Of a stretch of DNA of 64,000 nucleotides, positions 1 to 5,935 are shown piece by piece. Source of the stretch: JAWHTC01 sp032586155 (GTDB lineage: Bacteria > Pseudomonadota > Alphaproteobacteria > Rhodobacterales > Rhodobacteraceae); the NCBI RefSeq assembly GCF_032586155.1, contig NZ_JAWHTC010000004.1, positions 248,001-312,000 on the forward strand, read 5' to 3'. The translations under genes were made by a program, and so were the position numbers. The notes under the pieces are model-generated. The model was given only the letters and a program-made list of their open reading frames with translations. It did no database searches and was not told the origin of the DNA. Each line of letters opens with the position of its first letter. Positions within the stretch are counted from its first letter, which is position 1.

Positions 1-1
1 A

Positions 2-235
2 GCGGCGGGGCTGGAACCGCTTTATGACGACCGCAAGGAACGTGCCGGCGGCAAGTTCGCCACCATGGACCTGATCGGGCTGCCCTGGCGCATCACCGTC
101 GGGCCGCGCGGGCTGAAGAACGGTGTGGTCGAGCTGACCTCGCGCCGGACCGGGGAAAGCGAAGAGTTGGCGCCGGAAGAGGCGGTGAAGCGGCTGGTCG
201 AGATTTACGCAGGGCACCGGGTTCGGGGATTGTGA
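2..235 (+). CDS. proS: Prolyl-tRNA synthetase, C-terminal end (partial)
   Basis: This is the last 77 codons of a class II prolyl-tRNA synthetase, cut by the window edge. The enzyme charges tRNA-Pro in the cytoplasm. What is visible is the end of the anticodon-binding (HGTP) domain: a Y-D-D-R-K-E-R-A-G-G-K-F run, then 'DLIGLPWRITVGPRGL' and a basic C-terminal helix. This matches the tail of the shorter, alphaproteobacterial type of ProRS. The reading frame ends in TGA that overlaps the first base pairs of a hairpin followed by T residues (234-259), which looks like its terminator. proS followed by lolC-lolD is an order I associate with Rhodobacteraceae; that is memory, not a check. Confidence 0.9.
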   Translation, partial: AAGLEPLYDDRKERAGGKFATMDLIGLPWRITVGPRGLKNGVVELTSRRTGESEELAPEEAVKRLVEIYAGHRVRGL

Positions 236-259
236 AACCGCGAACCGCTGTTTCTTTTA
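234..259 (+). terminator. Intrinsic terminator of proS
   Basis: GAAAC (234-238) pairs with GTTTC (250-254), and inside it GCG (240-242) pairs with CGC (246-248) around an AAC loop. One C/T mismatch separates the two helices. TTTT follows at 255-258. The hairpin starts inside the proS stop codon. Confidence 0.55.
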
Positions 260-303
260 ATAAATGCCCGAGATAACCTGACGGAAAGTTGGGAGATGTC
301 GGG

Positions 304-477
304 ATGCGATGGATTGTAGTTATAGCGCTGATGTTGGCGGGTGTTTCACCCGGATACGCCAATGATGCCAAGATGATACAACGGATCGAGATGGCTTGGC
401 ATGACTGGGCGGTGAAAAACCGAATTCCGACCGGGGCGATTGTCATCACCAAAAAGGGAAAAGTGGTGTTGCGATAG
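304..477 (+). pseudogene. Truncated serine hydrolase (beta-lactamase-like) remnant with signal peptide
   Basis: The ORF of 57 codons begins with a clear signal peptide (basic M-R, hydrophobic IVVIALMLAGVSPG, then a likely cut after Y-A). About 35 mature residues follow and contain 'IPTGAIVITKKGKVVL'. That pattern is what class C beta-lactamase / D-alanyl-D-alanine carboxypeptidase relatives show just before their SxxK catalytic domain ('...PGAAVAVVKDGKVV'). The frame then stops; no SxxK or YxN motif follows, so the catalytic part is missing. An alternative TTG start lies at 289. Base composition upstream (241-300) is visibly more AT-rich than the neighbours. I read it as a remnant; a genuine small exported protein is the alternative. 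Confidence 0.4.
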
Positions 478-489
478 GAGGTTGCAGAC

Positions 490-527
490 GCGTTTCTTAG
501 GAGACTGATCTGGACGTAAAGAAACGC
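490..527. repeat. 9-bp inverted repeat after the truncated gene
   Basis: GCGTTTCTT (490-498) and AAGAAACGC (519-527) are perfect inverted copies separated by 20 bases. It may be a weak terminator for the remnant gene or a scar of the event that truncated it. Confidence 0.35.
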
Positions 528-537
528 CCGCCCTACA

Positions 538-566
538 CTGCCTGCCAAAACCAAGAGGCAGGGCAG
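538..566 (+). promoter_or_regulatory. Hairpin that covers the ribosome binding site of the DUF2937 gene
   Basis: CTGCCTGCC (538-546) can pair with GGCA-G-GGCAG (557-566) around a ten-base A-rich loop, with one bulged G. The right arm is the purine-rich stretch directly before the ATG at 567, so the fold would hide the ribosome binding site. The pairing is seen directly; a regulatory role is inference. Confidence 0.35.
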
Positions 567-1088
567 ATGCTTCTCAGAACGATCACATTGGCGGGCGGCT
601 TGGCCGGGGCGGCGGGGATGTCGCAGTTTCCCGAGTTTTCCCAGCAATATGTTCAGCGCCTGGGCGGGGCGGTGGATGAACTGAGCCGCTTTGTCGAGGA
701 GTTTGACGCCGATGCCGCCAGGCTGAACCTGAGCCGGGAAGCCGCGTTGCAGGATTTGGCAGCGGGCGGCGCGATGGGAGCCGAACGGGCCGGGACTGTG
801 GGCGCAACACTGGCGCGCCATGCGCGGCTGAGCGCGGATTTGCAGGCGTTGCAGGCGGCGGGGCCATTCACCCGCGCCTATCGCGCCACGCGGCTGACCG
901 ACACCGAGATTGCCACCAATGCCTGGACTGCGTTCAAACCGGCGATGCCGCTGACCTTTGAAGGCGCGAGTTTTGCCGGGATCGGGTTTCTGGGCGGAAT
1001 CCTTGCACTGGGCGGGGTTTTCGCGCTTTTGCGGCGGCTGTTCGGGCGGCGGAAACCCACACAGGCCGAGGCCAATCGCTTGACCTGA
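567..1088 (+). CDS. DUF2937 family membrane protein
   Basis: The protein has 173 residues and resembles the DUF2937 family of Proteobacteria, whose function is unknown. It has an N-terminal hydrophobic stretch (about 5-20), a long soluble amphipathic middle rich in Ala, Arg and Leu (about 25-125) and a second membrane segment (about 138-157, 'GIGFLGGILALGGVFALL') followed by a basic tail. This gives a hairpin with the middle part probably in the periplasm. The ATG at 567 follows directly on the purine-rich segment GGCAGGGCAG. It lies 48 bases before the lolC start and may be read with it. The family call is from overall pattern, not a search. Confidence 0.6.
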   Translation: MLLRTITLAGGLAGAAGMSQFPEFSQQYVQRLGGAVDELSRFVEEFDADAARLNLSREAALQDLAAGGAMGAERAGTVGATLARHARLSADLQALQAAGPFTRAYRATRLTDTEIATNAWTAFKPAMPLTFEGASFAGIGFLGGILALGGVFALLRRLFGRRKPTQAEANRLT

Positions 1089-1136
1089 GCCGGCGCGCGG
1101 CGCAAGTTGCGCGGCAACAACGACAAGAGACCTTTT

Positions 1137-2423
1137 ATGGCAGGCAGCACCCCCCCGTTTTCCCGTTTCGAGTTCATGATCGCCTGGCGATACCTGCGCG
1201 CCCGCCGCGCCGAGGGCGGCGTCAGCGTGATGACCTGGATTTCGTTGATCGGCATCACGCTGGCGGTGGCGGCGCTGATCATTACGCTGGCCGTGCGTTC
1301 GGGGTTCCGGGCCGAATTCGTTGACACGATCCTGGGCGCCAATGCCCACGTGACGGTCTATAATTCCGCCGAGGTGGAGGCGAATGGCAGGCTGGACCGG
1401 ACCATCGCTGACTACGAAGCCATGGCCGAGAGGGTGCGTGCGGTCGAAGGAGTGATCCGGGCGGCACCGCTGATCAAGGGTCAGGTGATGGCCAACGCAC
1501 GCGGTCGCAACGCCGGCGTCGAAGTCTTCGGTATCACAGAGGAAAACCTCAAAACCATCCCGCGTGTCGCCAACCCGCAGGAGGCCTACGGCGACATCAA
1601 CCGGTTCACCCATGGGATTGCCATCGGATCGGGAGTGGCACGGGAACTGGGCGTGGCCGCGGGCGAAAAGATCAAGATCATCAGCCCCAACGGAATCAAG
1701 ACCGCCTTTGGCACCAGCCCCCGGGTCAAGGCCTATGAGGTGACTTACGTTTTCACCGCCGGGCGTTACGACATCGATCGCACACGGGTCTACATGCCCT
1801 TTGCCGAGGCACAGTCGTTCTTCAACCGCGAGGGTGTGGCCGATGAGCTTGAGGTCATGGTGGCCGAGCCTGAGAATGTCGACATGCTGGCGGTGGATCT
1901 GATCCGGGCCGGTGGCGAGCGCACGCTTCTGTGGACCTGGCGGGATGCGTCCGGGTCGTTTCTCAAGGCGCTGGATATCGAGGACAACGTGATGTTCGTG
2001 ATCCTGTCGATCCTGGTGCTGATCGCGGCGATGAACATCACCTCGGGGCTGATCATGCTGGTCAAGAACAAGGGGCGCGACATTGGCATCTTGCGGACCA
2101 TGGGCCTGACCGAAGGCTCGGTGCTCAGGGTGTTCTTCATCTGCGGCGCGTTTACCGGGGTGATCGGCACGGCGTTCGGCGTTCTTTTGGGCTGTCTCTT
2201 TGCCATCTATATCGATCCGATCTTTGCGGTCGTTGATTGGCTTTCTGGTGGTGGCGTCTGGAACCCGGAGCATCGCGGCATTTCCTTCCTACCGGCAAAA
2301 CTGGTCTTGGAAGACGTGCTTTCCGCCGTAGCCCTATCGTTAGGGCTTAGCTTTATCGTTACCATATTCCCGGCCCGGCGTGCGGCCCGGATGAACCCGG
2401 TGGAGGCGCTGCGCTATGAGTGA
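1137..2423 (+). CDS. lolC: Lipoprotein-releasing ABC transporter permease LolC/E
   Basis: This is the inner-membrane permease that extracts outer-membrane lipoproteins and hands them to the chaperone LolA. At 428 residues it has the family layout: N-terminal 'FEFMIAWRYLRARR' motif, TM1 (about 30-55), a large periplasmic MacB-like domain (about 56-275) and three more TM segments of the FtsX fold (about 280-305, 335-360, 390-415). The family signature 'NKGRDIGILRTMG' sits just after TM2. I use the ATG at 1137 rather than the TTG at 1107, because the family starts just before the F-E-F-M-I-A-W-R-Y-L motif. Only one permease gene is present, so it probably forms a homodimer as in many alphaproteobacteria. 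It overlaps lolD by 8 bases. Confidence 0.93.
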   Translation: MAGSTPPFSRFEFMIAWRYLRARRAEGGVSVMTWISLIGITLAVAALIITLAVRSGFRAEFVDTILGANAHVTVYNSAEVEANGRLDRTIADYEAMAERVRAVEGVIRAAPLIKGQVMANARGRNAGVEVFGITEENLKTIPRVANPQEAYGDINRFTHGIAIGSGVARELGVAAGEKIKIISPNGIKTAFGTSPRVKAYEVTYVFTAGRYDIDRTRVYMPFAEAQSFFNREGVADELEVMVAEPENVDMLAVDLIRAGGERTLLWTWRDASGSFLKALDIEDNVMFVILSILVLIAAMNITSGLIMLVKNKGRDIGILRTMGLTEGSVLRVFFICGAFTGVIGTAFGVLLGCLFAIYIDPIFAVVDWLSGGGVWNPEHRGISFLPAKLVLEDVLSAVALSLGLSFIVTIFPARRAARMNPVEALRYE

Positions 2424-3099
2424 TCCGGTGCTGGAGCTGGCGGGCGTCGCCAAGACATACAACAAGGGCAAGCCTGGCGCGGTCGAAGTGCTGTCAGGCG
2501 TCGACCTGACGGTGCGGGAGGGTGAGATCGTCGCGCTGGTGGCGCCGAGCGGTGCCGGCAAATCGACGCTGTTGCACATTGCCGGGCTGTTGGACGTGGC
2601 CGACACAGGATCGGTGAAGATCTCCGGGCAGGAGATGGTGGGCCTCAGCGATCGCCGTCGCACGGCGGCGCGGCGGCAGGAGGTCGGGTTCGTCTATCAG
2701 TTTCACCACCTGCTGCCCGAGTTCACGGCGTTGGAGAATGTTGTGCTGCCGCAACTGGCCAACGGGACCGCGCGGGCCGAGGCCAATCTTCGCGCTGCCG
2801 ACCTGCTGGCGCGGGTCGACGTGGGCGATCGCGCCGATCACCGGCCCGCAGCGATGTCCGGCGGCGAACAGCAGCGGGTGGCGTTCTGCCGGGCGCTGGC
2901 CAACGGGCCGCGGCTTCTGCTTGCGGACGAGCCCACCGGCAACCTGGACCCGGCCACGTCGGAAACGGTGTTCGAGACCCTGATCGAACTGGCGCGTGGT
3001 ACCGGTCTGTCGGCACTGATCGCCACCCACAATATGGCGCTGGCCGCCCGGATGGACCGGATTTTGCGCTTGGACAATGGGACGCTCGTGGCCGGCTAG
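2416..3099 (+). CDS. lolD: Lipoprotein-releasing ABC transporter ATPase LolD
   Basis: This 227-residue ATPase drives LolC in lipoprotein release from the inner membrane. Motifs by position: Walker A 'APSGAGKST' (43-51), Q-loop 'VYQFHHLLPEF' (93-103; this wording is typical of LolD/MacB), signature 'SGGEQQR' (148-154) and Walker B 'LLLADEPTGNLD' (167-178), followed by the H-loop 'IATHN' near 205. The start codon lies inside the end of lolC, so translation is coupled. No strong terminator is visible directly after the stop. Confidence 0.95.
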   Translation: MSDPVLELAGVAKTYNKGKPGAVEVLSGVDLTVREGEIVALVAPSGAGKSTLLHIAGLLDVADTGSVKISGQEMVGLSDRRRTAARRQEVGFVYQFHHLLPEFTALENVVLPQLANGTARAEANLRAADLLARVDVGDRADHRPAAMSGGEQQRVAFCRALANGPRLLLADEPTGNLDPATSETVFETLIELARGTGLSALIATHNMALAARMDRILRLDNGTLVAG

Positions 3100-3167
3100 G
3101 TGGTGCGGTCTTAGCCAAATCCACCCTGTTGAAATGAGCAATTGGTCCAAGTACGAGAATGGGCTGG

Positions 3168-3190
3168 GTCTCTTTCTTGGGAGAATACTC
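3168..3190 (-). repeat. Copy of the dispersed GTATTT...AAGAAAGAG intergenic repeat
   Basis: On the minus strand this reads GAGTATTCTCCCAAGAAAGAGAC. It matches the core of the intergenic repeat seen at 20861, 27111, 43767, 50234 and 60168. It lies in the 231-base gap between lolD and the next minus-strand gene, where I see no gene. Confidence 0.45.
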
Positions 3191-3330
3191 AAACACAAAC
3201 GATCCGTCGGGTGCGTTGCAGGCAATCGCAATGCTGCATTTGCCGCCCCGCCGCGCGAAAGCGCGCGCTACCAGATTCCATGCAGGTCGAGCGAAACGAG
3301 GCACCCGGCGACGGCACAAAACCTCTCAGT

Positions 3331-3762
3331 TTATCCGATCAGTGAGAAATGATGCCGTTCGGTGCGGATACCGCGGGCTTTGAGTTCCTCTTCGAACCGT
3401 TCATGTGGCGGCACACAGGCATGGGGCAAGCGTAACTTGCGGCTGTCGACAAGGATCAGGGTGATGCGCACCGACAGGTCGAGCCGCGTGTCGAACCGTA
3501 CCCGGTCGATCAGGTTGAAGGGTACCGTGTCGCCACTGCGCAGGCTTTGCCATGTGATGTGGCGCTCGCCAAGGGACAGGGTCGAGCGCGGGTTGGCGAT
3601 GAACTCCCACAGGGCAGGCAAGGTGAATGCAAACACCGCCGCCGCGATATAGGGTGAGAGATCGATGATCCAAAGACCCAAGAGCAGCGCGCCCCAGATC
3701 AGGGACAGGACGACGGCGGCGCGGCGCGAGCGGCCTTGGTTTTCGAACTGATAGTCGATCAT
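3331..3762 (-). CDS. Small membrane protein with possible PH-like C-terminal domain
   Basis: The protein has 143 residues. Two membrane segments lie near the N-terminus (about 15-35 and 36-55, ending 'PALWEFIANP'), and a soluble C-terminal half alternates beta-type strands ('STLSLGERHITWQSL...TVPFNLIDRVRFDT...SVRITLILVDSRKLRLP'). The layout resembles bacterial PH-domain / YcxB-like membrane proteins, but I do not recognise a specific family. It ends 9 bases from the stop of the following SDR gene, on the same strand, and may share its transcript. Function unknown. Confidence 0.6.
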   Translation of the reverse strand: MIDYQFENQGRSRRAAVVLSLIWGALLLGLWIIDLSPYIAAAVFAFTLPALWEFIANPRSTLSLGERHITWQSLRSGDTVPFNLIDRVRFDTRLDLSVRITLILVDSRKLRLPHACVPPHERFEEELKARGIRTERHHFSLIG

Positions 3763-3771
3763 TCTCTGACC

Positions 3772-4509
3772 CTAGCGTCCGCCCGATACGTCGAGATGAG
3801 CGCCGGTGACGTAGGAGGCGGCATCGGACAAAAGCCACAGTACCGCCTCGGCCACTTCCTCGGCGCTGCCGGGGCGGCCGATGGGGACGGTGCCGCCCAG
3901 CCGCTTGGCCCGGTCGGGTTCGCCCCCCTTGGTGTGGATGTCAGTCAGGATCAGGCCTGGGCGGATGGCGTTGACGCGAATACCTTCGGGCGCAAGCTCA
4001 TCGGCGAGCCCCTTGGTGAAGGTATCGATGGCGCCCTTCGAAGCGGCATAATCAATATAGAGATTGGCCGAACCCAGCCTTGCCGCCGCCGAAGAGATGT
4101 TGACGATATGGCCCTTGGCCGGCGCGGCGCGCATATGGGCAACGGCGTGTTTGGCCACGAGAATGGCCCCGACGACATTGATGGCAAAGATGCGTGTCAG
4201 GCGCTCGGCATCGAGATCGTTGATCGAGGCCGTGGGTGCCACGATCCCGGCGTTGTTGATCAGGTCGATCGGCGTGGCCGGGTTGATCCCGGCAAAGAGC
4301 GCTTCGATCGAAGTCGGCTCGGCGACATCGCATTGCACAACCTGCGCGGTCTGACCTGCCGCTTCGATGTCGGTGGCAACAGCGCGAGCGGCGGCTTCGT
4401 CGGAATGGTAGGTCAGGATGACGTCGCGGCCTTGGGCCGCGCCGAGGCGGGCGCAGGCGGCGCCGATGCCGTTTGATCCACCGGTGATGAGAAGCGTGTT
4501 GTGAGGCAT
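3772..4509 (-). CDS. Short-chain dehydrogenase/reductase (SDR)
   Basis: This 245-residue classical SDR is an NAD(P)-dependent oxidoreductase; its substrate cannot be read from the sequence. Motifs: cofactor glycine motif 'TGGSNGIG' (9-16), 'DLINNAGI' (82-89), catalytic Ser near 140 ('VNISSAAARLGS'), Y154 and K158 ('YAASK'), and 'IRPGLILTDIH'. The C-terminal 'YVTGAHLDVSGGR' is the usual SDR ending. It resembles the YgfF / glucose-dehydrogenase-like subgroup. A longer frame extends to 4710, but the family start is the ATG at 4509, two bases beyond the stop of the upstream gene. Confidence 0.88.
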   Translation of the reverse strand: MPHNTLLITGGSNGIGAACARLGAAQGRDVILTYHSDEAAARAVATDIEAAGQTAQVVQCDVAEPTSIEALFAGINPATPIDLINNAGIVAPTASINDLDAERLTRIFAINVVGAILVAKHAVAHMRAAPAKGHIVNISSAAARLGSANLYIDYAASKGAIDTFTKGLADELAPEGIRVNAIRPGLILTDIHTKGGEPDRAKRLGGTVPIGRPGSAEEVAEAVLWLLSDAASYVTGAHLDVSGGR

Positions 4510-4511
4510 GT

Positions 4512-5042
4512 TCAGGTAATCCGGAAGGCGCGTTTGACATCGTCGAGCGCCTCTTTCTGCTGGGTGTTGAGCGAGGTGGAACTGGCTGTCAGGGTGGCGT
4601 TCACGATCGACAAGAGCGGGGTGAAGACGTCCTGCCCGGCCATCCGTACAAGTTTGCGCGAGAGCCGCGAGATGGCGGCGTCGGGCGAGCCACATTCCGA
4701 CGCCATCCACCGCCCCAGGATGGCGAGTTCATCGGCGTCCTGTTTCGACAGGTTCAACGTCTTTCCCATGGACCGCGTCAGCGCGCTGCGCTGTTCCGAG
4801 GTGGGCAGGTCATCAAGCTCGAGAAACGCCGAGGCGATTCCGGCGATGGCAATCGAAGGCTCTTCAATCGATTCTGCCGGGTGGATGTCGGCGTTGCGGC
4901 GAAATCCGAAGCGGCGCGCAGCCAGGCGCACGTCATTGGCCATGTCGATCAGGTCGCCCGCGGCGTCGGCGGCGTTGCGCGCCCTGATGACAAAGTAGAG
5001 AACGGCGGTGATGGCGCCGACAATGGCAAGCAGAACTGGCAT
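4512..5042 (-). CDS. Membrane-anchored protein, possibly TerB-like
   Basis: The protein has 176 residues with one N-terminal membrane segment (about 3-20, 'VLLAIVGAITAVLYFVI') and a soluble all-helical remainder. The part from about 60 to 170 ('IAIAGIASAFLELDDLPTSEQRSALTRSM...DADELAILGRWM...RLSRKLVRMAG') has the acidic helix pattern of TerB / DjlA-N-like domains. The assignment is tentative. It lies immediately upstream of the SDR gene with a 2-base gap, so the two are probably co-transcribed. No function is known to me. Confidence 0.6.
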   Translation of the reverse strand: MPVLLAIVGAITAVLYFVIRARNAADAAGDLIDMANDVRLAARRFGFRRNADIHPAESIEEPSIAIAGIASAFLELDDLPTSEQRSALTRSMGKTLNLSKQDADELAILGRWMASECGSPDAAISRLSRKLVRMAGQDVFTPLLSIVNATLTASSTSLNTQQKEALDDVKRAFRIT

Positions 5043-5114
5043 GGAACAACCTTTGTGAACCTTTGTGCAGCCGGAGGTTAGGCGGCAGCAAGCGCTGGGG
5101 CAAGCGGTTCGGTG

Positions 5115-5735
5115 TTAATGCGTCGCGGTTTCGGCCACAGAATCCACCATGGCATAGCCATCATAGGCGATGTCACCGGACCAGCGCCACGTCGCGATAA
5201 GCGGGGCGTCACGGGTCAGGGTCTGGTGCGGGATCACTGAGGGATGGTGAATGATCTCGCCGGTGTGGCGTTGTACCGGGGCGTCGTCGCCTGTGCCCCA
5301 GAGCGAGCGGCCCCCCAGCAGGATATAGGTTTCCTCGGCTGGGTGGGTGCGCAGCCCGTAGTGAAAACCGGCTTGCTGGACATAAAGACCGACGCGCACG
5401 GTTGGATGGTAAAACTGGCCGGTGGGGCCGATCAGTTCATTCACCAGCATACCCGCGGCCCAGTCGGGTTTCAGTCCGGCGATGGCGCCGGAGGCATCGG
5501 TCCAGTGTAGATGGGGCAGGGCACGGGCAATGACCTCGTGACCCGGGTGGGCGTCGATGGCGAGCGCATCGAGGGCCAGTTGCGGCATGTCGTTGAGAGG
5601 CAAGGGCATGGGGGTGGTGGCGGCCTTGATCAGGGCGCAGGACGCATCGTGTGCGCCCTTGCGGTGTTCGCCCGCGTATAGGCCGGCGAGGAACATCATC
5701 AGTGAGCTGAGTTTGTGGGGTGTAGGATGGGACAT
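5115..5735 (-). CDS. DddQ-like cupin (dimethylsulfoniopropionate lyase family)
   Basis: This 206-residue protein resembles the DMSP lyase cupin family (DddQ/DddL/DddW group), which cleaves DMSP to dimethyl sulfide and acrylate. Visible landmarks: 'GPTGQF' (103-108), Y126, the metal-binding block H131-P-A-E-E135-T-Y137, 'GGRSLWGTGD' (141-150), 'IHHPSVIPH' (162-170) and a Trp pair (W183, W185). Compared with DddQ as I remember it, the ligand His, Glu and Tyr of H-x-A-E-E-x-Y and the later His are kept. The first His of the H-S-H motif is replaced by Arg129. Many family members have not been shown to act on DMSP, so the substrate is open. No acrylate-handling genes are adjacent. Confidence 0.68.
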   Translation of the reverse strand: MSHPTPHKLSSLMMFLAGLYAGEHRKGAHDASCALIKAATTPMPLPLNDMPQLALDALAIDAHPGHEVIARALPHLHWTDASGAIAGLKPDWAAGMLVNELIGPTGQFYHPTVRVGLYVQQAGFHYGLRTHPAEETYILLGGRSLWGTGDDAPVQRHTGEIIHHPSVIPHQTLTRDAPLIATWRWSGDIAYDGYAMVDSVAETATH

Positions 5736-5935
5736 GGGCCGAGCACCGAACAGGGGTTGATCGGGTCATTTGGCCGGATTCGACAAGTATATGCGCGCCG
5801 GGTTGCGGCATGGGTTAGTCGCGATCAGGCGGCTTGATTGCGACGTGGTTTGGTCGGTTTTGGTCCGGGCGGCTTGCCTCGCCCGGACGTGCGAGTCTCG
5901 CGAGACGGCCTGTCAGGGCAAGGCGAGCGGTGCTC

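Noticed and set aside
93..2273. 726-residue open frame on the minus strand opposite the DUF2937 and lolC genes
   Set aside because: It is antisense to two well-supported genes, its composition (His/Arg/Gln/Pro-rich) is that of a shadow frame in high-GC DNA, and no family is recognisable.
4512..4710. N-terminal extension of the SDR gene (67 residues)
   Set aside because: It overlaps the membrane-anchored gene at 4512-5042 and does not look like an SDR; the family start at 4509 has the glycine motif in the right place.
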